The position numbers and the translations under genes were made by a program. DNA of 64,000 nucleotides from Bacillota bacterium (lineage in GTDB: Bacteria; Bacillota; Clostridia; Saccharofermentanales; Saccharofermentanaceae). The DNA lies in assembly GCA_023397475.1 (NCBI GenBank), contig JAEWUD010000012.1, positions 106,002-170,001 on the forward strand, in the 5' to 3' direction. The number at the start of each line of letters is the position of its first letter. Within the stretch, counting starts at the first letter, position 1. Below are positions 23,038-32,070 of this stretch, one piece after another. The notes beneath the pieces are model-generated. The model had not been told where the DNA came from and searched no databases. It was given only the letters and a program-made list of their open reading frames with translations.

Positions 23038-26004
23038 ATGCTCACCAATGAAAGAGCCCGCGGAGAGAAAGTTTCCGCCGAGGCTTTATTGCGCTCCACA
23101 TTCTCTTCGGTTATTGAAGGCGCGGTCAGCGCGCAGGTTGTAACGGTATCCCGAAGCTCCATCGTCGCCGGCGTCTCCGGTCTTCCATTTTCCTCGCCCG
23201 TTATTTCTGTCCTTCTCGAGGAGGCGGCCTTGTACGGACTTCTCGCCGCTCTTTTCGCAAAGGGACGCTCGGTGCTTTTCGCGGTGAAAGACGCGTCAGT
23301 CTCTGCGTATTCCTGTCTTCCCGAATCGCAGTTGTTGACGGTAGCGTTAAGCGAAGAGGAGAAGACCGCGGTTCTGCGGGTCCTCGCGGATGCCGAGATC
23401 TGGGGCGGTACGCTCAACGCGGAAGGCGAACTCAAGACGAATCTGTCATCGCCCACGCCCGGCCCGCACTACTACACGAATCTTCTGATCGGCAACCGTA
23501 TCAAGTTCGACCGCCCGCTACAGAGCACGCCCAAAAGTGCGATCGACCGCATCGGCGGAGGTTCTTTCCGTTCGCACGCCGACACGCAGGTGCTCGCTAC
23601 GCGGTGGGATTATCTGCCGGAAGAGAACGGCTTCCCTGCGAACCGTCAGTTCTATCTTGTCGAGAACGGCAAGCAGATCTTCTACTCGGGGAGCGCTGTC
23701 CAGCCGGGTGTCATCGAAGCTTTTTGTACGCACTCCCAGAATCACACAATCATCGAGTACAAGACCGAATGCGGACTTATCATCCGTCGCACGATCTTCA
23801 TCCTGCCGCAGGAAGACGGCATGCCTTTGGCCGCAGAAGCCCAGATGATTGAGGTGGAGAATACGACCGATGCCTCCCGTGACTTGCGTATCGTCTGCAC
23901 CGGAATGTTCGGTACCGGCGAGGTACACGCGCTGCGTGAGGACGTCATCTTCACGACCGTCGTCTCGGAATCGGAGGTCTTCCGCCGCGAGGACGAGACC
24001 ATTGCCGCGATCTCCTTCCAGCCGAACCCGTCGTGGACCAAGGGAAATATCCGCTGGAGCACGTTTGTACTTCACAACAACGGCGAAGTGATTTATCCGG
24101 ACCAGTACTGCGCGAAATACAGCGAGTTCATCGGTTCCGGCACGCTCTACGCTCCGGAACGCCTCGCGTTCCTGTCGAATCGTCACTCGCGAAAAGGTCC
24201 CGGATTCTTCGCCCTCTCGGCGCCGTTTGCCCTTGCCGCGAGAAGTACAGCGACGCTCGATCAGTTCGTCTGTTTGTCGTCGAATGTCATGAATCCCGAC
24301 TATGTCGAGAGCGAGACCGTAAAGGACGAGATCGAAGTGCTTCTCGCAAAGTACCGGGATCCTCAGGCTCTGCCGCAAGCGTTGCAGTCAGTCAAGGACT
24401 TCACGCGCTCCTACGCGAAATACCTGACGATCCGTCATGAGGATAAGGACTTCGAGGCGTACGTCAACAAAAACCTCCCGTTTCAGGTCTTCTACCAGAC
24501 CTTCGTGTCACGCTCTCTCGATTGGACGCAGAAGGGCTACCGCGAGATCGGCTTCCGCGAGATTCAGGATATTTTCGCGTCGATGTATTATTTCGCCGGT
24601 ATGGGCGAGACCGAGTTCGTCAAGAAGCTTCTGCGCGAGTGGGCAGGCAATGTGACGAAGGACGGCTACGCGAACCACAACTTCTACTGGACCGGCAAGG
24701 AGCCCGGCTGGTGGTCGGACGACGCGCTCTGGCTTCTGCAGGCACTCGACCGATATGTCGGATTAACCGGTGATTATGATTTCCTCAAGGAGGAGATCGC
24801 GGTCGCGAATTCGGAAGGGGAGAAGAGGAGTCTTCTTGCCAGCATCCGTGCGATCATCACGTATTCGAGCCGTATTTCCGTCGGCAAGCACGGTCTGCCC
24901 TTAATTGACCGCGCGGACTGGAACGACTGTCTGCGCGTCGATCCCGATTGTGTCTCCGGACCCGCGAAGATGGAGCTCTACGCCGAGCAGCTCGCTACGG
25001 CGGGGAAGAGCTACGGCGAGATTCCGTTCGAATCCGAGTATTCGGAATCGGTCATGAACGGCTTCCTCCTGAAGGTCGCAGTCGACGCTGCGATCGGAAT
25101 GTTCCGCACCACCGGTGACGCGGCGTACGCGGACGAACTCGCCGCACTGTCCTCGTCCCTTCGCGAGACGCTTGCCGAGACATCGTGGAAGAACGATTAC
25201 TACGCTCGTGTGCTTTTTAACCGAACCAGCAAGAAACTCGAGTATCTAGGTGCCGGCGGTGACGGATTGGAGATTGAGGCGAATGCCAAAGGAACTTATT
25301 TCCTCAATTCGTTCAGCTGGTCGGTCCTCTCCGGTTGCGCCGACGAGAAGCAGATCGCGATTATGCTCGATTCGATCGATCAGAACCTGAAGACACCATT
25401 CGGCTATCGTCTGTGCACGGGAGTCGATTATCCGCAGATCGCGCCGAAGATCGATGTCGCCTTGTATTTCGCCGGCGACCGAGAGAACGGCGGTATCTTC
25501 AAACACGCGAATATGATGGCGGCGGCCGCGATGCTCAAGGCAGCCAAAGAGGTCACAGACATCTCTCTTGCCGAGAGACTGACCGAGACGGCCTACTGGG
25601 TCATCGATCGCATCCTGCCGTACCGCACCCTTGCGAACCCCTTCGAGACCTGCGGCAATCCGCGACTCTGCACTCAGTACAATAATTCCGAGACCGGCGA
25701 GAACATCGGACCGACGTTGTCCGGAACCTCGACCTGGCTTCTTCTTTGCTTGTTCATGGGCTTCGGCGTCTCCTTTGCCAAGGACGGACTTACCATTGAG
25801 CCGATTCTTCGCACGACCGAGACAAGCGAGGATGTGACGGTCAATACCGGCAAGGCGACGTACCATATTACGGTAGAGAAGCCCGCAGGGTTCTGCCGTG
25901 TCGGTGCGGGGACGAAGGTTACCTGCGACGGACAGCCGGTCGAAGGCGTTCGCGTGCCGATCTTCGAGGATGGGAAGATTCATGAGGTTACAGTGAAGTT
26001 GTAA
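23038..26004 (+). CDS. Cellodextrin phosphorylase (GH94)
   Basis: 988 residues from the ATG at 23038, with GGAGG eight bases upstream. Compared with the 811-residue cellobiose enzyme it has ~150 extra N-terminal residues, as do cellodextrin phosphorylases of clostridia. Diagnostic blocks: PGPHYYTNLLIGNRIKF, TPKSAIDRIGGGSFRSHA, KGYREIGFREIQDIFASMYY, the general-acid block IDRADWNDCL, then QYNNSETGENIGPTLSG near the end. It releases glucose-1-phosphate from cellotriose and longer chains, feeding cellobiose to the enzyme encoded at 17370. Substrate assignment rests on overall resemblance; cyclic-glucan or laminaribiose variants are less likely. Confidence 0.87.
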   Translation: MLTNERARGEKVSAEALLRSTFSSVIEGAVSAQVVTVSRSSIVAGVSGLPFSSPVISVLLEEAALYGLLAALFAKGRSVLFAVKDASVSAYSCLPESQLLTVALSEEEKTAVLRVLADAEIWGGTLNAEGELKTNLSSPTPGPHYYTNLLIGNRIKFDRPLQSTPKSAIDRIGGGSFRSHADTQVLATRWDYLPEENGFPANRQFYLVENGKQIFYSGSAVQPGVIEAFCTHSQNHTIIEYKTECGLIIRRTIFILPQEDGMPLAAEAQMIEVENTTDASRDLRIVCTGMFGTGEVHALREDVIFTTVVSESEVFRREDETIAAISFQPNPSWTKGNIRWSTFVLHNNGEVIYPDQYCAKYSEFIGSGTLYAPERLAFLSNRHSRKGPGFFALSAPFALAARSTATLDQFVCLSSNVMNPDYVESETVKDEIEVLLAKYRDPQALPQALQSVKDFTRSYAKYLTIRHEDKDFEAYVNKNLPFQVFYQTFVSRSLDWTQKGYREIGFREIQDIFASMYYFAGMGETEFVKKLLREWAGNVTKDGYANHNFYWTGKEPGWWSDDALWLLQALDRYVGLTGDYDFLKEEIAVANSEGEKRSLLASIRAIITYSSRISVGKHGLPLIDRADWNDCLRVDPDCVSGPAKMELYAEQLATAGKSYGEIPFESEYSESVMNGFLLKVAVDAAIGMFRTTGDAAYADELAALSSSLRETLAETSWKNDYYARVLFNRTSKKLEYLGAGGDGLEIEANAKGTYFLNSFSWSVLSGCADEKQIAIMLDSIDQNLKTPFGYRLCTGVDYPQIAPKIDVALYFAGDRENGGIFKHANMMAAAAMLKAAKEVTDISLAERLTETAYWVIDRILPYRTLANPFETCGNPRLCTQYNNSETGENIGPTLSGTSTWLLLCLFMGFGVSFAKDGLTIEPILRTTETSEDVTVNTGKATYHITVEKPAGFCRVGAGTKVTCDGQPVEGVRVPIFEDGKIHEVTVKL

Positions 26005-26030
26005 GAGAAACAGAACTGTCAAATGAAAAG

Positions 26031-26061
26031 GGGCTGTCTCAGAATTTGAGACAGCCCTTTT
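26031..26061 (+). terminator. Terminator of the mnmA-GH94 operon
   Basis: GGGCTGTCTCA / TGAGACAGCCC with a 5-base loop, followed by TTTTT. Confidence 0.9.
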
Positions 26062-26180
26062 TCATATTCAAGTGAGCAATAAACATGTGTGTTTGTAAAG
26101 AATCGCCTGTCTGTTCAGAGATCTTACTTTTCAATGATTATCGTTAAAAATAGAGGCGTCTCGAAATTATTTACTTACTC
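26062..26180 (+). repeat. Solo, decayed copy of the TCAATGA repeat
   Basis: AAGTGAGCAATAAAC, then TTTTCAATGATTATCGTTAAAAATAG, resembling one unit of the 74-bp family directly behind a GGGGCTGT terminator. The rest up to the promoter at 26259 shows no feature. Confidence 0.5.
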
Positions 26181-26258
26181 TTAAGCAGGTGTTTTTAAGA
26201 CAGCTTCTTTTGCTCGAATGCGTAATCGCAACGAAGATATAAATGAAAATCCAAAGTG

Positions 26259-26287
26259 TTGACAAAAATCATAAACGGAAATAATAT
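26259..26287 (+). promoter_or_regulatory. Promoter of the DUF2087 regulator
   Basis: TTGACA, 17-bp spacer, TAATAT. Confidence 0.65.
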
Positions 26288-26314
26288 GTGTTTATTAATG
26301 AATGAGGTGATCCT

Positions 26315-27091
26315 ATGTTCGATCTTTCCGGAGATATTACGATTCAAGAGCTGTCCCAAGGTTATCGATATGACCGGGAAAGCGAAGCCTATCGATGTGC
26401 CGCATGCGGCAAGGAATTTGCATCCGGGGAGATTTTTCGCTTCGGCGAGCGCTTTTTCGCGGCGGAACGGGCGGTGCGCGAGCATTATCACGCCGAGCAC
26501 GGCGAGGTACTCCCGGCACTCCTCGCCGCGGATAAGAAGTACACGGGTTGCACGGAGAATCAGGTCCGGATTCTTGCGATGATGTCTAGAGGGATGTCGG
26601 ATGCCGAGATCGCGAACGAGATGGGGGTCGCCTCATCAACGATCCGACACCAGCGATTCACGTTCCGGGAGAGGGCGAAGCAGGCGAAGCTCTTTCTCGC
26701 GATCTTTGACCTTGCCACCGCGGAATCCGGGAAAGGCAGGATGCCGGACGAGAAGGATCATCTTATTGAGATACATGAGGGAGCTACGATGATAGACGAA
26801 CGATATTGTACGACCAAGGAAGAGGAGCGCCAGATTCTTGACGCGATGTTTGCGTCGCTTGAACCACTTCGACTCGCTACGTTTCCCGCGAAGGAGAAGA
26901 AGAAGATCGTCGTACTCCGGCGAATCTCGCAAGAGTTTTCGAGCGGTCGCGAGTACACAGAGAAAGAAATCAACGCGGTTCTTCGCGAGATCTTCCCAGA
27001 TTTTGCGACCATCCGCCGGTATCTCATCGAGTATGGCTTGATGGATCGGACGCGCGATGGTCACGCGTACTGGCTGCGAAATGAAGCATGA
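26315..27091 (+). CDS. LuxR-type HTH regulator with DUF2087 domain
   Basis: 258 residues. The N-terminus holds a putative zinc site (CAACGKEF and, ~35 residues on, HYHAEH). A GerE/LuxR helix-turn-helix follows (TENQVRILAMMSRGMSDAEIANEMGVASSTIRHQRF, seen in parts). The C-terminal ~90 residues match DUF2087 (KIVVLRRISQEFSSGREYTE, then EKEINAVLREIFPDFATIRRYLIEYGLMDRT). Such proteins are cytoplasmic transcription regulators of unknown signal. It is monocistronic with its own promoter; downstream lie pseudogene fragments. Confidence 0.85.
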   Translation: MFDLSGDITIQELSQGYRYDRESEAYRCAACGKEFASGEIFRFGERFFAAERAVREHYHAEHGEVLPALLAADKKYTGCTENQVRILAMMSRGMSDAEIANEMGVASSTIRHQRFTFRERAKQAKLFLAIFDLATAESGKGRMPDEKDHLIEIHEGATMIDERYCTTKEEERQILDAMFASLEPLRLATFPAKEKKKIVVLRRISQEFSSGREYTEKEINAVLREIFPDFATIRRYLIEYGLMDRTRDGHAYWLRNEA

Positions 27092-27113
27092 TTTGCAGGA
27101 GACGCCCGATTGT

Positions 27114-27299
27114 CTAATCTGCATCTCCTGATGTATTTGCGAAGGCATACGTTTCGATACAATTCTTAAGACACGAGATTCCGTCCCGGATCTGCTCCGG
27201 CGTCAGATGACCATATCCGATGGGCAGTTGATCGCGATGAAGGCCCTTCACGATGCTGTGGTGTTCCACGGTCGATATCCATAAGCCTTGTGCCCGGCA
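27114..27299 (-). pseudogene. C-terminal remnant of a MocR-type (GntR/aminotransferase) regulator
   Basis: A minus-strand frame ends with TAG at 27114-27116. Its last 57 codons read GLWISTVEHHSIV, then QLPIGYGHLTPEQIRDGISCL, the C-terminus of PLP-dependent MocR regulators. Upstream the family match stops abruptly at ~27295, exactly where the opposite-strand transporter fragment begins. No HTH or PLP-lysine region exists. It is non-functional and too short to appear as an ordinary gene. Confidence 0.7.
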
Positions 27300-27473
27300 G
27301 TGACGAAGGAAGCATCGACAGCCGCGGCATTTGCCGGGATGGTGCCCTTCACGGCAGTACTTCTGTCTGCTGTGATCTTAAAGGAACAACCCTCGATGGT
27401 TCAGCTTCTTGGGGGAGGGTTGATTATCGCCAGCATGGTGACCCTGAGCCTTCGCCGAGCCGTCGAGACCTGA
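27297..27473 (+). pseudogene. C-terminal remnant of an EamA/DMT transporter
   Basis: About 58 codons reading STAAAFAGMVPFTAVLLSAV, then EQPSMVQLLGGGLIIASM and a TGA at 27471: the last two membrane helices of an EamA-type permease. The first eight or so helices are absent. Together with the adjacent minus-strand MocR remnant it looks like a divergent regulator/transporter pair whose centre was deleted. Confidence 0.7.
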
Positions 27474-28103
27474 TTGTCTTTGACCGGAAAAATCCGCTGC
27501 ATCGCTTGGTCCGTGCAATTCACCGCTTAGTACGGAACTGACGCAAGGATCAATCAACTCCTGGAAGAATCGGTCCATCTGTTGCGGCGTATAGGGATGA
27601 TCGCTCTCGACCCACCAGCGCAGCATATCGATCATCGTTCCGGAGATGTGGTTGATCAGAAGCTCCAGCGGAATTCTCGGTTCCATGCCGTTTGGGACGC
27701 GCTTCATAAGATAGTCGTTGATCTTCTCATTCCATAAGGACTGCACGATATGAAGAACCTCGATGTTCTCGACACTCATCAGTCCCTTGATGAGTCGTTT
27801 GTTGTCTTTCACATGCTCGAAAAGTTCCGCAACCGGCAGAATCCTGGATTGCTCCGAGCTGTTCTCCACACTGTCGGCGACAAACTGATGCAGACCGTCG
27901 AAGATAATCCCGATACACACGCTTAATAATTCGTCCTTCGTATTGAAGTGCGCATAGAAGGTCGAGCGTCCGATATTCGCGCGGTCGATAATGTCCTGGA
28001 CCGTTATATTGCTGTACTTCATTTCCTGCATCAATTCGCTCATCGCGGTTACGATCGCCCGGCGTGTTTTTGCCGTACGACGATCGGGTTTGTTGTGCTG
28101 CAT
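27378..28103 (-). CDS. TetR-family regulator with read-through C-terminal tail
   Basis: 241 residues, with GAGGG five bases before the ATG. N-terminal TetR HTH: IVTAMSELMQEMKYSNITVQ, IIDRANIGRSTFYAHFNTKDEL. The ligand domain extends to about residue 194 (PQQMDRFFQELIDPCVSSVL). The last ~47 residues (HGPSDAADFSGQRQSG and so on) are low in hydrophobic pattern, and about 31 of them are antisense to the EamA remnant, so the natural stop was probably lost at the deletion junction. It is divergent from the MacB-type exporter, with the inverted repeat TGTTC-N6-GAACA between them, and is likely its repressor. Confidence 0.85.
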   Translation of the reverse strand: MQHNKPDRRTAKTRRAIVTAMSELMQEMKYSNITVQDIIDRANIGRSTFYAHFNTKDELLSVCIGIIFDGLHQFVADSVENSSEQSRILPVAELFEHVKDNKRLIKGLMSVENIEVLHIVQSLWNEKINDYLMKRVPNGMEPRIPLELLINHISGTMIDMLRWWVESDHPYTPQQMDRFFQELIDPCVSSVLSGELHGPSDAADFSGQRQSGLDGSAKAQGHHAGDNQPSPKKLNHRGLFL

Positions 28104-28170
28104 TGTTACCCTCTTTTCGGGACACTTTCGCGAAAATGTCCGTTTCGGAACTCTTGTTCGATTCTGATTA

Positions 28171-28200
28171 TTGAATCCAACCGCTCCGATCTTCTATCAT
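28171..28200 (+). promoter_or_regulatory. Promoter of the MacB-type operon
   Basis: TTGAAT, 18-bp spacer, TATCAT. Confidence 0.5.
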
Positions 28201-28214
28201 CAAATCAAACAAAG

Positions 28215-28230
28215 TGTTCGATACAGAACA
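28215..28230. promoter_or_regulatory. Operator candidate TGTTC-N6-GAACA
   Basis: A perfect 5-bp inverted repeat placed about 8 bases past the predicted start point. A further TGTTCGAT half-site lies at 28155. Probable TetR binding site. Confidence 0.5.
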
Positions 28231-28332
28231 TGATATTCGACAATTCACATATTTACAAGTCGAATCACGTTCCCACATCGATTCACGAGATTCTCTTCGG
28301 AATAGCAGATGAGAAAGCATAGGAGTTATGTT

Positions 28333-29058
28333 ATGCAAACAGGACAAAAGAATTGTGTGATTGAAATCAGAAACGTATCGAAGAAATACACATTGGGGGA
28401 GAAGAGCTTCCTTGCTCTCGATCAGGTGGATCTAACCGTTGGTAAAGGGGAATACATAGCAATTGTCGGCAAGTCCGGAAGCGGCAAGTCAACATTGCTC
28501 AATCTCTTAGGAGGCATCGATTCGCCGACGGAAGGCAGCATTCTGATCAACGGAGAAGACATCAGCGCGATGGGGGAGAAGAAATTAAGCCGGTTCCGCG
28601 GAGAGAATATCGGCTTCGTCTTTCAGTTCTTCCAGCTGATGCCCACGCTGACGGTTATGGAGAACGTCATCATGCCGATGGATTTCTCCCGGAGAATTCC
28701 TTCCGCGGAGAAGAATGCAAGAGCCAAGTCACTCCTTGCGAAGGTGGGCATGGCATCGCACGCGGATAAATTTCCGTCCGCTCTGTCCGGCGGAGAGCAA
28801 CAGCGTGTCGCGATTGCACGTGCCCTCGCGAATGATCCGGATATTGTTTTCGCGGACGAACCGACCGGAAATCTCGACAGCAAAACTTCGGACGATATTT
28901 TCGAACTTCTAAAGTCGCTAACCGATGAGGGAAAGAACGTCATCATGGTCACACACAACAACGAGTTGGCGGAACGATGCGGGCGGACAATTCAGATCCA
29001 GGATGGAATCATCTTGCGGGATCGGGTTAAGCAAACCAAAGAGGGAGGGACCGCATGA
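28333..29058 (+). CDS. MacB/LolD-type ABC transporter ATP-binding protein
   Basis: 241 residues from the ATG at 28333 (MQTGQKNCVIEIRN), with AGGAG seven bases upstream; the longer frame from 28309 lacks a ribosome site. Walker A GKSGSGKST, Q-loop VFQFFQLMP, signature LSGGEQQRVAIA, Walker B IVFADEPTGNLDS, H-loop MVTHN. It powers the FtsX-like permease encoded next, with which it overlaps by four bases (ATGA). This class exports peptides, lipids or drugs, or transmits mechanical force. It is likely repressed by the divergent TetR protein. Confidence 0.92.
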   Translation: MQTGQKNCVIEIRNVSKKYTLGEKSFLALDQVDLTVGKGEYIAIVGKSGSGKSTLLNLLGGIDSPTEGSILINGEDISAMGEKKLSRFRGENIGFVFQFFQLMPTLTVMENVIMPMDFSRRIPSAEKNARAKSLLAKVGMASHADKFPSALSGGEQQRVAIARALANDPDIVFADEPTGNLDSKTSDDIFELLKSLTDEGKNVIMVTHNNELAERCGRTIQIQDGIILRDRVKQTKEGGTA

Positions 29059-31436
29059 AGACGAATGTGAAGAAGGTTCTCCGGGAACTTCGAGTCTTCA
29101 AGTGCAGAACCCTTCTGGCGTTTCTCGGGATTCTGATCGGAGTCGTCAGTATCGGCTTCGTCCTCGATTCCTATTCCGTATTGACGCGCGAAATGCAAGT
29201 GAACTATATGATGACAAACCCTGCTTCGATCGTCCTTCGAGTCACGGACCTCGACCCGGAGGCGATAGCTTTGATTCGCGACGAAAAGGACAATGTGGAC
29301 ATCGAACTGCGAAAGACACTAGTATCAAGAATTGATCGAGGGAACGGAACCTATGGAACCCTGTATCTTTTCGCGGTGGAGGACGTCGCCGCTCAGACGG
29401 TCGACACATTTGCGCTGGAAAACGGCGAGCTTCCCGTCGGTGTAAATCAAATGGCCCTGGAGAGGGACTCGCTGAAGAATCTGACAAACCTTGAGAGGGG
29501 ATATGACGAGACGGTCTCTGTTCTCCTTCCCGGAGGTCCGGTGACGGACATGTATCTTAGCGGGACCGTTCATGCCCCCGGCCTTGCCCCCGCTTCGATG
29601 GAGAAGTACTCCTACGCCTTCCTGTCACTTGACGCGGTAAACGGGCTTGGTTATCAAGGCTGGTTCGACGAGATCCATCTGGTCTCCTATGACAATCGCT
29701 TCGACCCTGAGTCTCTGAAGAGTATGGCCGCGTCGATGAAGCAGACCTTAGAAGAGAATGGATATCAGGTGACAAAAGTCGATGTACCCGAACCGGGAAA
29801 ACATCCGCACGGGGACCAGCTCCGTTCATTCCTGTTCATGCTGCAGGCGTTCACCGTGATCTCGCTTCTTATCGCATGTATCATCATTATCAACCTGTTG
29901 AACTTCATCATGTCAACGCAGACCCGGCAGATTGCCATCATGAAATCCGCCGGTGCGACGCCCCGGGACATTGCCCCTCCGTATTTCCTCTATGTGTTCC
30001 TGATTAGTCTATGCGCGATCCTTGTGGGGATTCCCTTGGCGCAGCTCTTTGGCTTCGCTTATTCAGACCTGGCCGCCGGGGTCTTGAACTTCAAGATTAC
30101 CAGCTACGAGATTCCGCACTGGGTGTATCTCGTCCAAATCGCGATCGGCATACTTGTCCCCTTGGGCGCATCCTTCTATCCGATCTACCGTAGTTCGATG
30201 ATCTCCGTGAAGGAGGGTCTGGCCGAACCGATCGTAAGCGATGCGGGAACCTCGCGAATCTCGAAAGCTTTTCGTGGTCTGCGAAATGCCATCCGATCGC
30301 AAATTCTCATTCCGCTCAACAATGTTTTTCGCAAGAAGGGCAGAACCTTCCTGGCGGTACTCGCGCTCGCGACCGGCGGTGTGCTCTTCATGACCGCACA
30401 GAACATCAATGCGTCGATCATAAAGACATCCGACCTCAGCATGAACACGTTTGCCTATACCTATGATGTCAGGCTCTTCGGGATGTATCCGCCGGAGCAA
30501 ATTCGGGCAGCTCTCGAGGGCATCGAAGGGATCAAGTCGATGGAGATCTGCGAAGCGAATGCGGCGGTTTTCGCGAAACCGGACGGAACCCAATCCGCAT
30601 CGTATACGATCAGGGCTCTCCCGCAAGACAGCGAAATGGTGAACTTCACCTACCTTACGGGTTCGGACCTCTCTTCCGGCAAGAACGGAGTCATCATCAA
30701 TAAAGCCCTGTGGGAAGACGAGCTGTGGATCAAGCCCGGCATGACACTCGTCATGGACATGGGCGAGGAGTTAACGGAGGTCACGGTCACCGGAATTGTC
30801 AACGAAATACCACCTTTGCCGAGTGTCTACATGAATCTCGACGACTATGGACAAATTGTCGCTTCCGGATCGAAGCAGAACATAATGATCTCCACGCAAA
30901 ACCTGTCGGAGGAAGAGCAGATGAGTGTCTCGGGCGAGATCGAACAGAAGCTATCCGCCGCCGGTATTGATGTGTCGGAGAACTGGAATATCGGACTGCA
31001 GCGCAAGGCCTTTGTCGAGCATCTCATGGTGATTATGATCTTTCTGTCTGTCATCGCCCTTCTGGCGGTGGTCGTCGGCGGATTGAGTATCGCTTCCGCG
31101 ATCGGGATAACAATCGCCGAACGTAAGCGAGAACTCGGTATCCTGCGTGCGATCGGAGCCGACTGGAGACAAACCATCGGGATGATATCAATGGAAGTTA
31201 TCTTGATGGGTATCGCCGGATGGCTCCTGGGACTCGTTCTGTCCTACCCGATTTCCATCTGGAGCGGCAACTATTTCGGTCAGATCTTTCTTCACTGCGA
31301 TCTCAACAACACCATCTCTATAACGGGCGCCTTGATCTGGCTTGCCTTATCGATTGCTGTATCCTTCTTGTCGGGACTCATTCCCGCCTACCGATCCGCA
31401 AACGCACCACTGCGCGAGATGCTCGCGTATGAGTGA
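29055..31436 (+). CDS. FtsX/MacB-type ABC transporter permease
   Basis: 793 residues with two FtsX modules. The first membrane helix (~residues 15-38) is followed by an extracytoplasmic domain. The first FtsX core (~residues 260-385) contains QTRQIAIMKSAGATPRDI; a second N-terminal-like helix at ~435 is followed by another extracytoplasmic domain. The second core (~residues 655-785) contains ITIAERKRELGILRAIGADW. About eight helices in all. Such permeases extrude substrates from the outer membrane leaflet, or move antimicrobial peptides off targets. Coupled to the ATPase gene by overlap; a 41-residue membrane peptide follows. Confidence 0.9.
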   Translation: MKTNVKKVLRELRVFKCRTLLAFLGILIGVVSIGFVLDSYSVLTREMQVNYMMTNPASIVLRVTDLDPEAIALIRDEKDNVDIELRKTLVSRIDRGNGTYGTLYLFAVEDVAAQTVDTFALENGELPVGVNQMALERDSLKNLTNLERGYDETVSVLLPGGPVTDMYLSGTVHAPGLAPASMEKYSYAFLSLDAVNGLGYQGWFDEIHLVSYDNRFDPESLKSMAASMKQTLEENGYQVTKVDVPEPGKHPHGDQLRSFLFMLQAFTVISLLIACIIIINLLNFIMSTQTRQIAIMKSAGATPRDIAPPYFLYVFLISLCAILVGIPLAQLFGFAYSDLAAGVLNFKITSYEIPHWVYLVQIAIGILVPLGASFYPIYRSSMISVKEGLAEPIVSDAGTSRISKAFRGLRNAIRSQILIPLNNVFRKKGRTFLAVLALATGGVLFMTAQNINASIIKTSDLSMNTFAYTYDVRLFGMYPPEQIRAALEGIEGIKSMEICEANAAVFAKPDGTQSASYTIRALPQDSEMVNFTYLTGSDLSSGKNGVIINKALWEDELWIKPGMTLVMDMGEELTEVTVTGIVNEIPPLPSVYMNLDDYGQIVASGSKQNIMISTQNLSEEEQMSVSGEIEQKLSAAGIDVSENWNIGLQRKAFVEHLMVIMIFLSVIALLAVVVGGLSIASAIGITIAERKRELGILRAIGADWRQTIGMISMEVILMGIAGWLLGLVLSYPISIWSGNYFGQIFLHCDLNNTISITGALIWLALSIAVSFLSGLIPAYRSANAPLREMLAYE

Positions 31437-31468
31437 ACTCTCATCGATAACTGAAAAGGAGGAAATAT

Positions 31469-31594
31469 ATGAAGAACTCCATTAAAGTCGTTATTATCGT
31501 TGGGATCTGCTTGGTCATCGGTCTTGTGCTCCTACACTTGACCATGAATAACCTGATTCCGTTCATTCAACAAATGCATGGCGGCATGTATTGA
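31469..31594 (+). CDS. 41-residue single-helix membrane peptide
   Basis: AAGGAGG six bases before the ATG. The product begins MKNSIKVVIIVGICLVIGL and ends IQQMHGGMY. One hydrophobic helix (residues ~6-23) with Lys residues at the N-terminal side predicts N-in topology. It lies 32 bases after the MacB-type permease stop in the same direction, with no terminator between them, so it is probably a third cistron. It may be a small accessory subunit or regulator of the exporter. No homologue is recognised. Confidence 0.65.
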   Translation: MKNSIKVVIIVGICLVIGLVLLHLTMNNLIPFIQQMHGGMY

Positions 31595-31644
31595 AGAGAC
31601 GATAATGTTTGCGTTATCGCAAGAAATATCAAAGGGTCAAGAAA

Positions 31645-31690
31645 GGGGCAGTTACAAAAGTGATTGAATCATCACTGGCGTAATTGCCTC
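31645..31690 (+). terminator. Terminator-like hairpin after the exporter operon
   Basis: GGGGCAGTTAC / GTAATTGCCTC with two G-U pairs and an inner hairpin. No strong T-run, so efficiency is doubtful. Confidence 0.4.
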
Positions 31691-31700
31691 CTTCATTCGT

Positions 31701-31999
31701 TATGGGCGAAATCGGGGTATGAGGGTCTTTTCGCCCATAAACCTGAGGATTTGGACGCGCGGAAGGAAGGCTGAGTATGGGCGAAATGGATGGGTGGGGG
31801 TGATTTCGCCCATAAAATGGAACGGAGGAGTCTGGGCGAAATCAGGGTATGCGGGGCTTTTCGCCCATAAACCTGAGGATTTGGACGCGCGTAGAGCTGC
31901 CTAAGTATGGGCGAAATGGATGGTTGGGGGCTGTTTCGCCCATAAAGTGGCGAAGAGGAGTCTGGGCGAAATCGAGGGATGCGGGTCTTTTCGCCCATA
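31701..31999 (-). repeat. 130-bp tandem repeat array, inverted copy
   Basis: GGGCGAAAT units recur at 31701, 31831 and 31961 (period 130). Read on the minus strand the unit is nearly the same as that at 4112, including GACTCCTCTTCGCCACTTTA, then TGGGCGAAAC. Array orientation relative to the chromosome is opposite to the 4112 array. Confidence 0.9.
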
Positions 32000-32070
32000 A
32001 AACCCCGCAGGTGACGCACTCTCTTAAACATCACGCATGAAAAGGACGCTATTGCATGTTTGTGATGATT

